DNA of 64,000 nucleotides from Candidatus Protochlamydia sp. Its GTDB lineage: Bacteria; Chlamydiota; Chlamydiia; Chlamydiales; Parachlamydiaceae. The translations under genes were made by a program, and so were the position numbers. Of the stretch, positions 54,711 to 63,171 are shown one piece after another (positions within the stretch are counted from its first letter, which is position 1; the number at the start of each line of letters is the position of its first letter). Where the stretch lies: assembly GCA_013695355.1 (NCBI GenBank), contig JACDAQ010000030.1:1-64000 (forward strand), read 5' to 3'. Under the pieces are notes generated by a model, which had not been told where the DNA came from, did no database searches, and was given only the letters and a program-made list of their open reading frames with translations.

Positions 54711-57700
54711 GTGAAAAGGCCCTTAAAGTCTTTTCTACATAAATATACACAAGAACTAAATGATGAATATCCAATGGCGTTAGCTTTTGAAATAGGACAA
54801 AACTTCTTCGAACAACCAGCAAATACACTGCTTGCGAATGATATTTCATTTCATGCTTCCTTTTATGAAGTAGAAAAAAAGGTTCAATGTTGGCTCTCTC
54901 GGTTTAGTTACCCCATTGACCAGTCACTTGTTCAAGACTTTTATCTTTTTTATTTGCTGGCTTCCAAAAAATTTCTAGACCACCGATTCCCCTCTCATCT
55001 ATCAAATTTATTTTTATCCATCCATTTGATGCAAAAAAATTTAGCGCAAAAAGTTGCCTTTAACCCCCAAGAGCTACATGTAAAAATTCGTTGGCTACCA
55101 GGCACGTTGAAATTCCCTTTTTCTACACGTTCAGTCCTCGGGTGTTTAGTTGGTTATAATGCTTTAGATAAATATGAATTATTTGATGAAGAAAATCTTT
55201 ATCTTGCCTTTCAAAAATTGTATCCTGATGTGAGATTGGTCAAAGAAAGTTCTTATCAACATACATCTCAAAATAAATATTTAAAATTGCATTATTTTGA
55301 AGTTGAAAAAAAAGATGGTTCAAATTTTTCTCTTTATCAGCAAAATTTGCTGAAAAATAATATCGAAGAACGCGTACGCAATAGTATACAGAAATTGTCC
55401 CCTTCAACTTTTATGAGTCGTAATGGAGAGGAAACCTACAGAACTATTATAGCCTTAAGCAATGAAATTCATTCTCTAGAAGACCTGCCGCAAGTTTCAA
55501 TTAGTTTAGATGAGCAGACAGGCAAGGAAATTGCCTTTCAAGTTGTTCTTGTCCACCCAGCCCCTTTTCACAATTTTTCTCTAAAAGAGCGTTTTGTAGA
55601 ATGTACTTTTGTTCCAAAAAGGACGAACACTGTAAGACATTTAGAGAATCATCCGATCCAGGCTCATGTTTTCTCACTCCACCTTCCGCGTACCTCAGCC
55701 TTTTTAAGAACTGATGGGTCCTTGGATTTTAATTTAGCTCGCCAAAAAGTCGTTTCCTTGCTTCATTCTGCAGTGGGATTATTTAGGGATTATAATGGAG
55801 GGCTTTTGATCAAACAGCAAGAGTACCTTAAAAAATTCGGGGAAAGCTTTAAAGAAATCGATCATGATATTTTAGAAAAATTTTTCTATTCCATAACGCC
55901 TTTGGAAAAACAGGTCGTTCTGGATCAAGATCTTTTATGTATATTTTTCAAATTTTTTTTAGAAAATAGAAAGAAAAAGCTAGGAAAGAGCATTGATTTT
56001 AACTTTACCCATTCACAAAATGGTGAAAATATACTTCTTTTTGTGAAAGGGAATGATTCCTCTTTAGGTGATGCCATTTCTTCATTTTTGGATGAAAGTT
56101 TATTCTTATCTCAGGAAATTACTTATAGCCTTTTAAATACCTTGGAAGGGACTTTTTTTACTGCCATTTTATTAAATCCGCCGGCTGAAAAAGTTATATC
56201 CTTTATCAAAAACATTAAACAAAAACTTAAAGAATGGCAAAAAAAAATCAATGGGAAAAAAGTTTTAAAAATTGGTTTTGAATATATGCCTGTTTCCTTA
56301 GACCCGCGCATTGGAGGCGACACTATATCCGCTAATATTTTAAGCTTACTTTTTGAAGGCTTAATGCGGTGGGATGAAAAAGAACAGGTGGTCAATGGAA
56401 TTGCCCGAACGATAGAAATATCTCCAGATGCTAAGCAATATATTTTTAATTTGAGGCAATCATTTTGGAATGATGGAACTACTGTAACTGCTCATGATTT
56501 TGAATATGCCTGGAAAAAGATCCTCTCTCCCGATTTTAAAACTTCCTTTGCCGAATTGTTTTATCCAATAAAAAATGCCATGAAAGCGAAGCAGGGAAAG
56601 ATATCGCTTGAAAGTATTGGAGTGCAAAGTATTGATGATCTTACCCTTAAAGTACAGCTAGAACACCCGACTCCCCATTTTTTACAACTGACTGCACAGA
56701 CCATTTATTCTCCTATCCATCGCAAAATTGATCAAATAAGGCCCCAATGGACCTATGAATGTGAATCGAACTATCCCTCAAATGGCCCCTATCAATTAAA
56801 AATCAATCAGCCCAATCAAGGGTTTCAGTTAATTAGAAATCCTTTTTATTGGGAGGCAAATTATTCAAACTGGGATCAAATTAATCTTGTCCACTTAACA
56901 CCTTCTCAAGCATTAAAAGCTTTTCACAATGATGAAGTGGACTGGATAGGTAATCCATTCGGAGCTTTTCATTCAAATTTCATCCCTAAAAAAAAGGGGG
57001 AGGCTTTTGTTTTCCCTAATACGAGAGTTTGCTGGCAAGTTTTTAATACTGCATGCCCCCCATTTAATTCTCCTAAAATCAGAGAAGCCTTTAGTTATGC
57101 TATCAATCGAAATGAAATAATTTCAAAGGCATTTCTTGCCCTGAATCCTGCCTTTTCGCCCTTTATCCATCGACATGCCAACCCCAATCCTGAGACCCTG
57201 TTCCCTGAATATAACCCTTCTAAAGCTCAAGAGTTATTCAAAGAGGCGCTAAGCCAGTTAGATTTTTCCATTAAAGATTTTCAACCTTTAACCTTTATCT
57301 ATCATGAAGGGGAAATTCGAGAATACGCTGCCAATTGCATAAAAATTCAACTAAAAAAAACCTTGGGTGTGGAATGTGCACTTGAGCCTCTCCCATGGAA
57401 TAAGCTTTTTAACCAGATGAACTCAGGAAACTTTCAATTAGGGTTGGTTAACTGGAGCGAGAGCATTGATGATCCCTTATATATGCTGAATTATTTTCGT
57501 TTTAGTTCTGCTAATTTTGCTCATTGGGAGCACACGGACTATCAACACTTATTGAATTCAAGTGAGCAGCAGATCAATCCTTTTCAACGTTCCTCCTGTC
57601 TTGTAAAAGCCGAACAGCTTTTACGTAAGGAAATGCCAATTGTGCCCATTTTTTATCAACCAGCGCAAGGTCTGGTCAAAAAGAATCTTCAAGTAGTACG

Positions 57701-57758
57701 CAATTTTTCAGGTAACCTCAATATAGCCAAGTCATTTAGGAAAGAATTTGATCTTTAA
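54711..57758 (+). CDS. Unknown ~500-aa domain fused to an OppA-type peptide-binding domain
   Basis: The 1015-residue protein has two parts. Residues about 517-1015 are an oligopeptide-binding (SBP_bac_5) domain: KIGFEYMPVSLDPRIGGD, then LLFEGLMRWDEKEQVVNGIA, NDGTTVTAHDFEYAWKKIL, YPSNGPYQLK and INRNEII. Residues 1-515 form a domain I cannot name, with motifs SPSTFMSRNGEETY, DLPQVSISLDEQTG and FRDYNGGLLIKQQEYL. There is no signal peptide, unlike normal OppA, so the binding domain probably acts in the cytoplasm. The GTG start at 54711 has AAGGTGA overlapping; an ATG at 54774 is an alternative. A second copy begins at 63172, and both flank the MATE and LanB genes. Confidence 0.78.
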   Translation: MKRPLKSFLHKYTQELNDEYPMALAFEIGQNFFEQPANTLLANDISFHASFYEVEKKVQCWLSRFSYPIDQSLVQDFYLFYLLASKKFLDHRFPSHLSNLFLSIHLMQKNLAQKVAFNPQELHVKIRWLPGTLKFPFSTRSVLGCLVGYNALDKYELFDEENLYLAFQKLYPDVRLVKESSYQHTSQNKYLKLHYFEVEKKDGSNFSLYQQNLLKNNIEERVRNSIQKLSPSTFMSRNGEETYRTIIALSNEIHSLEDLPQVSISLDEQTGKEIAFQVVLVHPAPFHNFSLKERFVECTFVPKRTNTVRHLENHPIQAHVFSLHLPRTSAFLRTDGSLDFNLARQKVVSLLHSAVGLFRDYNGGLLIKQQEYLKKFGESFKEIDHDILEKFFYSITPLEKQVVLDQDLLCIFFKFFLENRKKKLGKSIDFNFTHSQNGENILLFVKGNDSSLGDAISSFLDESLFLSQEITYSLLNTLEGTFFTAILLNPPAEKVISFIKNIKQKLKEWQKKINGKKVLKIGFEYMPVSLDPRIGGDTISANILSLLFEGLMRWDEKEQVVNGIARTIEISPDAKQYIFNLRQSFWNDGTTVTAHDFEYAWKKILSPDFKTSFAELFYPIKNAMKAKQGKISLESIGVQSIDDLTLKVQLEHPTPHFLQLTAQTIYSPIHRKIDQIRPQWTYECESNYPSNGPYQLKINQPNQGFQLIRNPFYWEANYSNWDQINLVHLTPSQALKAFHNDEVDWIGNPFGAFHSNFIPKKKGEAFVFPNTRVCWQVFNTACPPFNSPKIREAFSYAINRNEIISKAFLALNPAFSPFIHRHANPNPETLFPEYNPSKAQELFKEALSQLDFSIKDFQPLTFIYHEGEIREYAANCIKIQLKKTLGVECALEPLPWNKLFNQMNSGNFQLGLVNWSESIDDPLYMLNYFRFSSANFAHWEHTDYQHLLNSSEQQINPFQRSSCLVKAEQLLRKEMPIVPIFYQPAQGLVKKNLQVVRNFSGNLNIAKSFRKEFDL

Positions 57759-57787
57759 AGATCTCTCTGTAATAATTCCTAATTAAC

Positions 57788-57816
57788 AGAACCTGATATA
57801 GATATTGAACAGGTTT
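57788..57816. repeat. Small AGAACCTG...CAGGTTTT palindrome
   Basis: AGAACCTGATATAGATATTGAACAGGTTTT is a short inverted repeat of the same family as 13909-13956 and 62981-63015. It sits between the SBP-fusion gene and the MATE gene and may be a small mobile or transcript-stabilising hairpin. Confidence 0.65.
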
Positions 57817-57914
57817 TCAAACCCTAATGTGCGTCCTCCATAAATTGAATATAAATATTTCAATATGACTTTGCACACTCTCTTTTCTTAAAAGCTTTTA
57901 GTACAAAAATAGAT

Positions 57915-59276
57915 ATGGGTATGATGGAAAATAAGACGAATATTGGTTTAAAACAATTTTTTATTTTATTCTTACCCATTGCCATCATTACTTTTTCCAC
58001 TAATCTTTTTCCAGCGATTGAAAAGTTTTTATTGGCGAGCCTTTCAAAGGAATACATGGAGGCATCTCTAACTGCTTTTTATGCCATTCAAGTTTTTCAA
58101 TTGGCTACAGTTTCCCTTGCAATGATGGCGCAAGTTTTTGTTGGAAGCTGGTATGGAGAGAAAAAATGGAGTATGATCGGGCCAGGAATATGGCAGTTTA
58201 TTTGGTTTTCCCTTTTTTCAGTCATCATCACCCTTCCTTTTGGTTATCTGTATGGTAAATTTTATTTTAAAGGAAATTCTGTAGAGGAACTAGCCATTCC
58301 ATACTATTATTTTCTTCTTTCGATCGGTTTTCTTTTTCCTTTAGGAGCAGCTCTAACTTGTTTCTTTTTGGGCCAGGGGAAGACATTCGTAGTTTTTTTA
58401 TGCACTTTAATTTTTCATCTTATCAAATTGCCGATTGGGTATGTATTAATATTTGGTTGGAAATGGATTCCTAGCCTCGGAATAATGGGTGGGGCAATTA
58501 GCATTTTTATTACTCAGCTCGGTTTTTGCTTAGCATTGCTAGTAATTTTTCTGAATAAAAAAAACAATCAATTATTCCATACAAGGAAGTGGGGCTTTGA
58601 TTTACATTTCTTTTGGGAATGCGTCCAGCCTGGACTATTACGTGCCGTGAACCGGCTACTTACCATGGCAAACTGGGGAGCGATCACTAATTTGATGGCA
58701 GGTGAAGGAGATAATTATTTTCTTATTTTATCTATTGGTGGGAGCTTATTTTTATTTGTTTCTTTTCTGGCGGAAGCCATCTGTTTGACTCAAATGACAG
58801 TCGTTTCACAGATTTTAGGATCTAAGAACTATCAACTCCTTTATTCCGCCTTTCGGCCTGGCGTTATATTAGCCAGCATAGCAAGTTTAATCCTCGCGAT
58901 AAACTTTTTAATTTTCCCCAATTGGACATTCCAAACAGTATTTCCAACGATTATACTGGAACCCTCAACTGTTAGGATGGTTTTCATGGGGACTTGGTTT
59001 TCTGCCGCACTTTGTATTTTTTCTTTCTTGCCTATTAGCTATGTTCTCGCTTTTAAAGATACTTACTTTTCTCTTTTCATGGGTTGCGTCAATTGGATCA
59101 CAGGTTATTGCTTTTTTTATGTAGTTATAAAAATTTTATATGTTTCACCTAATTATTTTTGGCTGCTATTAACGTTTCTACATGCCGTAACAGGCATTTT
59201 TTATTTTTTAAGGACAACCAAGTTGATTGAAAGTTTAAAAACATCTCCTGTACGCCTTCTCTTTACAAATAAATAA
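57915..59276 (+). CDS. MATE-family exporter
   Basis: MATE proteins export drugs or metabolites in exchange for protons or sodium ions. The product (about 450 residues, start at 57915 or at the second ATG 57924) has twelve hydrophobic segments in two related halves. Family features are visible as AMMAQVFVGSWYGEKKW in the first half and AEAICLTQMTVVSQILGSKNY in the second, at the expected positions after helix 2 and helix 8. It lies between the SBP-fusion gene and the LanB gene. An exporter beside a peptide-modifying enzyme is a frequent pairing, but the shared function is an inference. Confidence 0.85.
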   Translation: MGMMENKTNIGLKQFFILFLPIAIITFSTNLFPAIEKFLLASLSKEYMEASLTAFYAIQVFQLATVSLAMMAQVFVGSWYGEKKWSMIGPGIWQFIWFSLFSVIITLPFGYLYGKFYFKGNSVEELAIPYYYFLLSIGFLFPLGAALTCFFLGQGKTFVVFLCTLIFHLIKLPIGYVLIFGWKWIPSLGIMGGAISIFITQLGFCLALLVIFLNKKNNQLFHTRKWGFDLHFFWECVQPGLLRAVNRLLTMANWGAITNLMAGEGDNYFLILSIGGSLFLFVSFLAEAICLTQMTVVSQILGSKNYQLLYSAFRPGVILASIASLILAINFLIFPNWTFQTVFPTIILEPSTVRMVFMGTWFSAALCIFSFLPISYVLAFKDTYFSLFMGCVNWITGYCFFYVVIKILYVSPNYFWLLLTFLHAVTGIFYFLRTTKLIESLKTSPVRLLFTNK

Positions 59277-59786
59277 AGCTCTTAGAAAAGAGGGGAATTC
59301 AAGAGTAAAAAAAAGCTTTTAAAAAGAAAAAAAAGAAAAATCACTTAAGTCTGTTCTGAAGAATTGGTTAATTTGATGGTAGTCGGCGCAAAGGTACGAA
59401 GGCAAAAGAGCAAAGATTAGATCTCACATCAATTTATCGGTAAGTCACTATTGGCTCGCATGTCGGCCCTGGATTTCTTGAGAGTTCTATGCAACCCGAT
59501 TGATGAATCATGGGTTCTTAAATACAAAAATAATAGTATTAAAATTAGGGCTTTAGTGGATTTTTGCCCCTTGCAAACTTCTTAGTACATTAGAGTCTTG
59601 GTGTTCATTGTTGAATCGCCTTTTAAAAGCATTAACTATTTTGCCTTGTCACTTATATTATGATTAGAACCAAAATATACCGTACGTTTGATTGCCACTG
59701 GCAAAGGATTTAAAAGTTCCTTTTGGATTAAATTCTCGATTCAAAAAAATATTGTTCTGAAAACTCGATCTTCTTACAGGTTTGAT
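59277..59786. other. Intergenic region between MATE and LanB genes
   Basis: The two genes converge on this 510-base region. The best small frame is 41 codons at 59460-59585 on the plus strand (MSALDFLRVLCNPIDESWVL... ending FCPLQTS). It has Cys, Ser and Thr but no ribosome-binding site. It could be a precursor peptide, but a decayed gene is just as likely. No clear terminator is seen. Confidence 0.45.
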
Positions 59787-62700
59787 TTATAGCTCAACTT
59801 TGTGCAACATGGCATTTTTATTTACAATTGCCAGCAAAGTTTGCCTTGCATAGAGCCTGGCTTTGACTTCTATTTTTCCAAGACACCCTAAACGGTTACA
59901 ATGCATGTGCAATAGGCTGTCAATGATTGAATTGCGACGCTCTCTTTCTAAATGCCCTGATAATTGATAATAGTTCTGTATGCACTCCCGGCTAATTTGC
60001 GAAGCCGCACGCATCAATTGAATTTCAGGAATTTGACTGTCCCCGCCTTGTTGCAAGGCACTAATAAGGGAAATTAATTCATTTTTATGATTTCTAAACC
60101 CTGCTAATTCACTTTGGTCGGCTGCAGATCGATCCAAAATAGAAAGGGCCTCTTTTTCATCTAAGCCAAAATGACCTAAAAAATTGACGACTGAAACAGC
60201 ATATAAAACAACCTCTTCACATTGAATTTGCTTGGTAGAGAGGGCGTTGATGATGCAAAGGGTCGTGATTGTATCATGAAAGAAGGTTGTTTCAGCCGCT
60301 TCTATTAATTCACTTCCCCCATAACGTTCAATTTCTCTTTCGTATTTGGCAACTGACAAATCTTTGACCCAACCCAAATTGATCCATGTTCTGAATTTGT
60401 TTTCAAATTCTGAAAGTATATTTGAAATCATCTCCGTGGAATGGAAATGCATTCTTAATCTTAAATGAGGTTCTGGGTCATGATAGCGTATGAAAAACCA
60501 TTCGTGAATAGCTTCTTTTTTACGCAAGTCTTCCATAAAATTATAAAGATGCGTGACAACAAACTCATTGATTTTTTCATCCCCTATATAGAGTTTAAAA
60601 TAGAGCCAATTGCTACCCGGAAATTTATCTCTCTCTTCAGATGAATAGGAACTATAAGGGACTATTTTGAAGGGATTTTCTTTTCGTGCGTATTCATTAT
60701 TTTTTACAAAAGGGACACTGATTTCACAGTAGTGACTTCCTTCGCTCCCTTTAATCCATGCCCCCTCAATTTTTTCAATAAACGTTAGGGAATCTCCCTT
60801 CTTAAGTTTACGTATGATTTCATACATATCATTTGGATTGTTTCGGTCGAGTAAAAGATGCTGGTCCGCATGCACCATACAAAACCTTTGGGGAAGTTCC
60901 CATTGATCGGCCCATGCATTGAAAGAAGACATGTTCTTATCCAAGGATCCTTTGATGTAAGGTCGAGGATTTATATTCCACTTGGCTAAAGAAAGGATGG
61001 TTTTACCGAATCTGACGCGAGGCAAAAAAACTGCCAGATCTTGAATGGGGCCCCAGTTAAAAAGAGAAATTGAGTGATATTGCGAAAGATTGACGCAACG
61101 CATGAATTTCAGGGGAGGGGGAGCATAAAACATGCTGAAAAGATTATTTGTACGGGTTATGATATTATATTTGCCTTCTTTGTCAGTTAAATAAAACCTT
61201 GAAGAGGTAGCTCCCACATAGATATCGTCTAAAGCAAGCGAACTATTTTCTCTTTGATCAACTTCAATATCCAATCGATAATTTCTTAGGCAGGGGTGCA
61301 TCGCTACATTGGCACTGCGTATCTTTGAAGGTAAGTAGGAGAGTTCAGTAAAAATAGAGTGCGGCTCCAATTGTTCTTCTGAAGCGAAAAATTCGGCCAT
61401 CTTGCCTTTAATATCCTCTCCTAATATATCAATAAATCTTCCAAAAGAACTTCCTCCTTCATGAATAATATCGGAAAGCACAATTACAAATTCACCTAAA
61501 TCAATATTTTCGATAGAAGCAGCAAATATTTTACATAAGATATCTAAAGAAAGAGGGGCATCAAGGGGGCCTGGCAATGATTCCTTAGGCGGTAAAAATT
61601 GATCGAATATTTCTTCAGTGAGTACCCATTCTTTTTTTTTATTGAATAAGCATTCCTGCCATTGTTGATGAAGCAATTTTTCCCATTGATTGCTCTCTGA
61701 TGAAGTAGAAGGAGGATTTTCGAACATAGGCCCTAAGCCCCGATTTGCATCAAGCATTTCAAGGAGGGGAACCGTCCGTTGCACCCCATATTTTTCAATG
61801 AATTTTGAATGATAGGTAGATAAAGTTGTCGATTGTTTTTGCAGGCAGGAAATCTTCCAAAGAAGATGCACGACTTTTTCTAGCTCCCCCAAAATATTGT
61901 TTGATAGCTTTAGATTTCTTTTCTCATAGGTAGTATCGACCTGTAAATAAGCCTTATTTTGAAGGAGTGCAGCCATGTTCTCTTGCAGATTTTCAAGTGC
62001 CTCTTCTCCTTTTCCAGGAGGTATTGCATTGTAGCTCTCAATCTGTTCGAATATTCTACTCATGTCTGGAAATAAAGATAAATGTGGGAGCAAGCAATCG
62101 AAAGGGGAAGGACTTAAAAGAGAAGGGGTAATTCCAGGTAAAAGAAATTGCTGCGAAAATAATTGATGTAGGACAGCTATTGTTTTATCTTCTTGAAGAA
62201 TCGGCAAGCTCTCATGTAATTTTAACCAAAGTTGATTAACTCCGGTGCAAACTTTTGCGTAATCTAAAATACGTTGGATTAAGCCTGTTGCACGAATGGA
62301 AGTTGAAACAGAAGTCAGCCCTTTTTCTGCATCCCTGAGGTAATTAAGATAGTAACGTTCTCCGCTTAGCTCTAAGAGAGGGTTAGTCCGAACCGGCAGC
62401 AAAGGAAACTTTTTTTTATCCTGGTAGATGTGTTGAATAAACAGGTAAACCCATTCCATATCAAAACGTGCGCGTTTATTAATCAATTGCTCATCAAAAT
62501 AGATGGTTGTAGACTCTCCCCATTGAGCTGTCGATACACATGAAAAAAAGCCAAAAGGTGTAGGCCTGGTCATCATGCGTGAAATATAGTGAGATAGACT
62601 TTTTGATTCAGACTTAAGACTTTTAGATGTATTCTTTTTAAATGCCTTGTATAAAGTAGGTGACGCAATAGCAATTGCTTCGCGCAATTGTTGATTGGCA

Positions 62701-62819
62701 AAGTAAACGTTTATTAGAGATTCTAATTTTTCAGAAGAAAGATTTTTAAATTTATCTATCGGCCAAATTGGAATGCGGAGAAGAAAAAATGAAGCTGGAG
62801 TATAAATTCTTTTGCCCAT
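59787..62819 (-). CDS. LanB-like dehydratase (glutamylation plus elimination domains)
   Basis: Class I lanthipeptide dehydratases use glutamyl-tRNA to activate Ser/Thr of a precursor peptide and then eliminate glutamate to leave dehydroamino acids. The 1010-residue protein is full length. R15 in FFLLRIP, R81/R85/T87 in SRMMTRPTPFG and D120 in RARFDMEW fall at the positions recalled for NisB R14, R83, R87, T89 and D121. The C-terminal SpaB_C-type elimination domain starts near 735 (WLYFKLYIG) and contains FFIRYHDPEPHLRLRM near 769-785 and ERYGGSELIEAAETTFFHD near 835. The gene stands alone on the minus strand with no LanC in the window. A peptide aminoacyl-tRNA ligase role is less likely because the elimination domain is present. 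Confidence 0.9.
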   Translation of the reverse strand: MGKRIYTPASFFLLRIPIWPIDKFKNLSSEKLESLINVYFANQQLREAIAIASPTLYKAFKKNTSKSLKSESKSLSHYISRMMTRPTPFGFFSCVSTAQWGESTTIYFDEQLINKRARFDMEWVYLFIQHIYQDKKKFPLLPVRTNPLLELSGERYYLNYLRDAEKGLTSVSTSIRATGLIQRILDYAKVCTGVNQLWLKLHESLPILQEDKTIAVLHQLFSQQFLLPGITPSLLSPSPFDCLLPHLSLFPDMSRIFEQIESYNAIPPGKGEEALENLQENMAALLQNKAYLQVDTTYEKRNLKLSNNILGELEKVVHLLWKISCLQKQSTTLSTYHSKFIEKYGVQRTVPLLEMLDANRGLGPMFENPPSTSSESNQWEKLLHQQWQECLFNKKKEWVLTEEIFDQFLPPKESLPGPLDAPLSLDILCKIFAASIENIDLGEFVIVLSDIIHEGGSSFGRFIDILGEDIKGKMAEFFASEEQLEPHSIFTELSYLPSKIRSANVAMHPCLRNYRLDIEVDQRENSSLALDDIYVGATSSRFYLTDKEGKYNIITRTNNLFSMFYAPPPLKFMRCVNLSQYHSISLFNWGPIQDLAVFLPRVRFGKTILSLAKWNINPRPYIKGSLDKNMSSFNAWADQWELPQRFCMVHADQHLLLDRNNPNDMYEIIRKLKKGDSLTFIEKIEGAWIKGSEGSHYCEISVPFVKNNEYARKENPFKIVPYSSYSSEERDKFPGSNWLYFKLYIGDEKINEFVVTHLYNFMEDLRKKEAIHEWFFIRYHDPEPHLRLRMHFHSTEMISNILSEFENKFRTWINLGWVKDLSVAKYEREIERYGGSELIEAAETTFFHDTITTLCIINALSTKQIQCEEVVLYAVSVVNFLGHFGLDEKEALSILDRSAADQSELAGFRNHKNELISLISALQQGGDSQIPEIQLMRAASQISRECIQNYYQLSGHLERERRNSIIDSLLHMHCNRLGCLGKIEVKARLYARQTLLAIVNKNAMLHKVEL

Positions 62820-63171
62820 TTAATAATAATTTTGAAGCTGCAAAAAATTGACTTTCGCTAAAGTCTCGAAGTTAACAAAGCCAAAATTTTTATATTTACA
62901 AAATATTTAGTCAATGTTTTTTTTCTTTAAAAAATTAATTTATGCTTCCCCCTAGGCTATCAATTGCGTTAATTGTTCTAAGAACCTGATCATAGATATT
63001 GAACAGGTTCTTAGACCTAATCTTGATGAGAAAAAATGGAATTTTAAAAAAATTCTTGAAAAAAAACTAATCCGTGTATATATTGTTGTATCAGCTAAAT
63101 TAAAGCTTTTTAATATAGAATAGAAAGTTATAAATTGTATTAATATAAAAAATGGCTTTAAGAATATACAA
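62820..63171. other. Divergent intergenic region between LanB and second SBP-fusion gene
   Basis: This holds the promoters of two divergent genes. AGAACCTG..CAGGTTCT at 62981-63015 is another small palindrome. A 32-codon frame at 63028 (MRKNGILKKILEKKLIRVYIV...) is cationic and lacks cysteine and a good ribosome-binding site. The 63152-63175 stretch (ATGGCTTTA...) still resembles the upstream coding sequence of the first fusion gene, so the start of the second copy has eroded. Confidence 0.5.
62981..63015. repeat. Small AAGAACCTG...CAGGTTCTTAG palindrome
   Basis: AAGAACCTG and CAGGTTCTT are inverted arms around ATCATAGATATTGAA. It is the same family as at 13909-13956 and 57788-57816; the central ATAGATATTGAACAGGTT is shared with the copy at 57788, so the two flank the MATE/LanB pair. 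Confidence 0.7.

Noticed and set aside
59787-62819. Reading the LanB protein as a peptide aminoacyl-tRNA ligase lacking elimination
   Set aside because: The C-terminal elimination-type domain with FFIRYHDP and ERYGG motifs is present in the same protein.
63028-63126. 32-codon cationic frame as a bacteriocin or precursor peptide
   Set aside because: No ribosome-binding site, no Cys, and located among A-rich sequence where Lys codons arise by chance.
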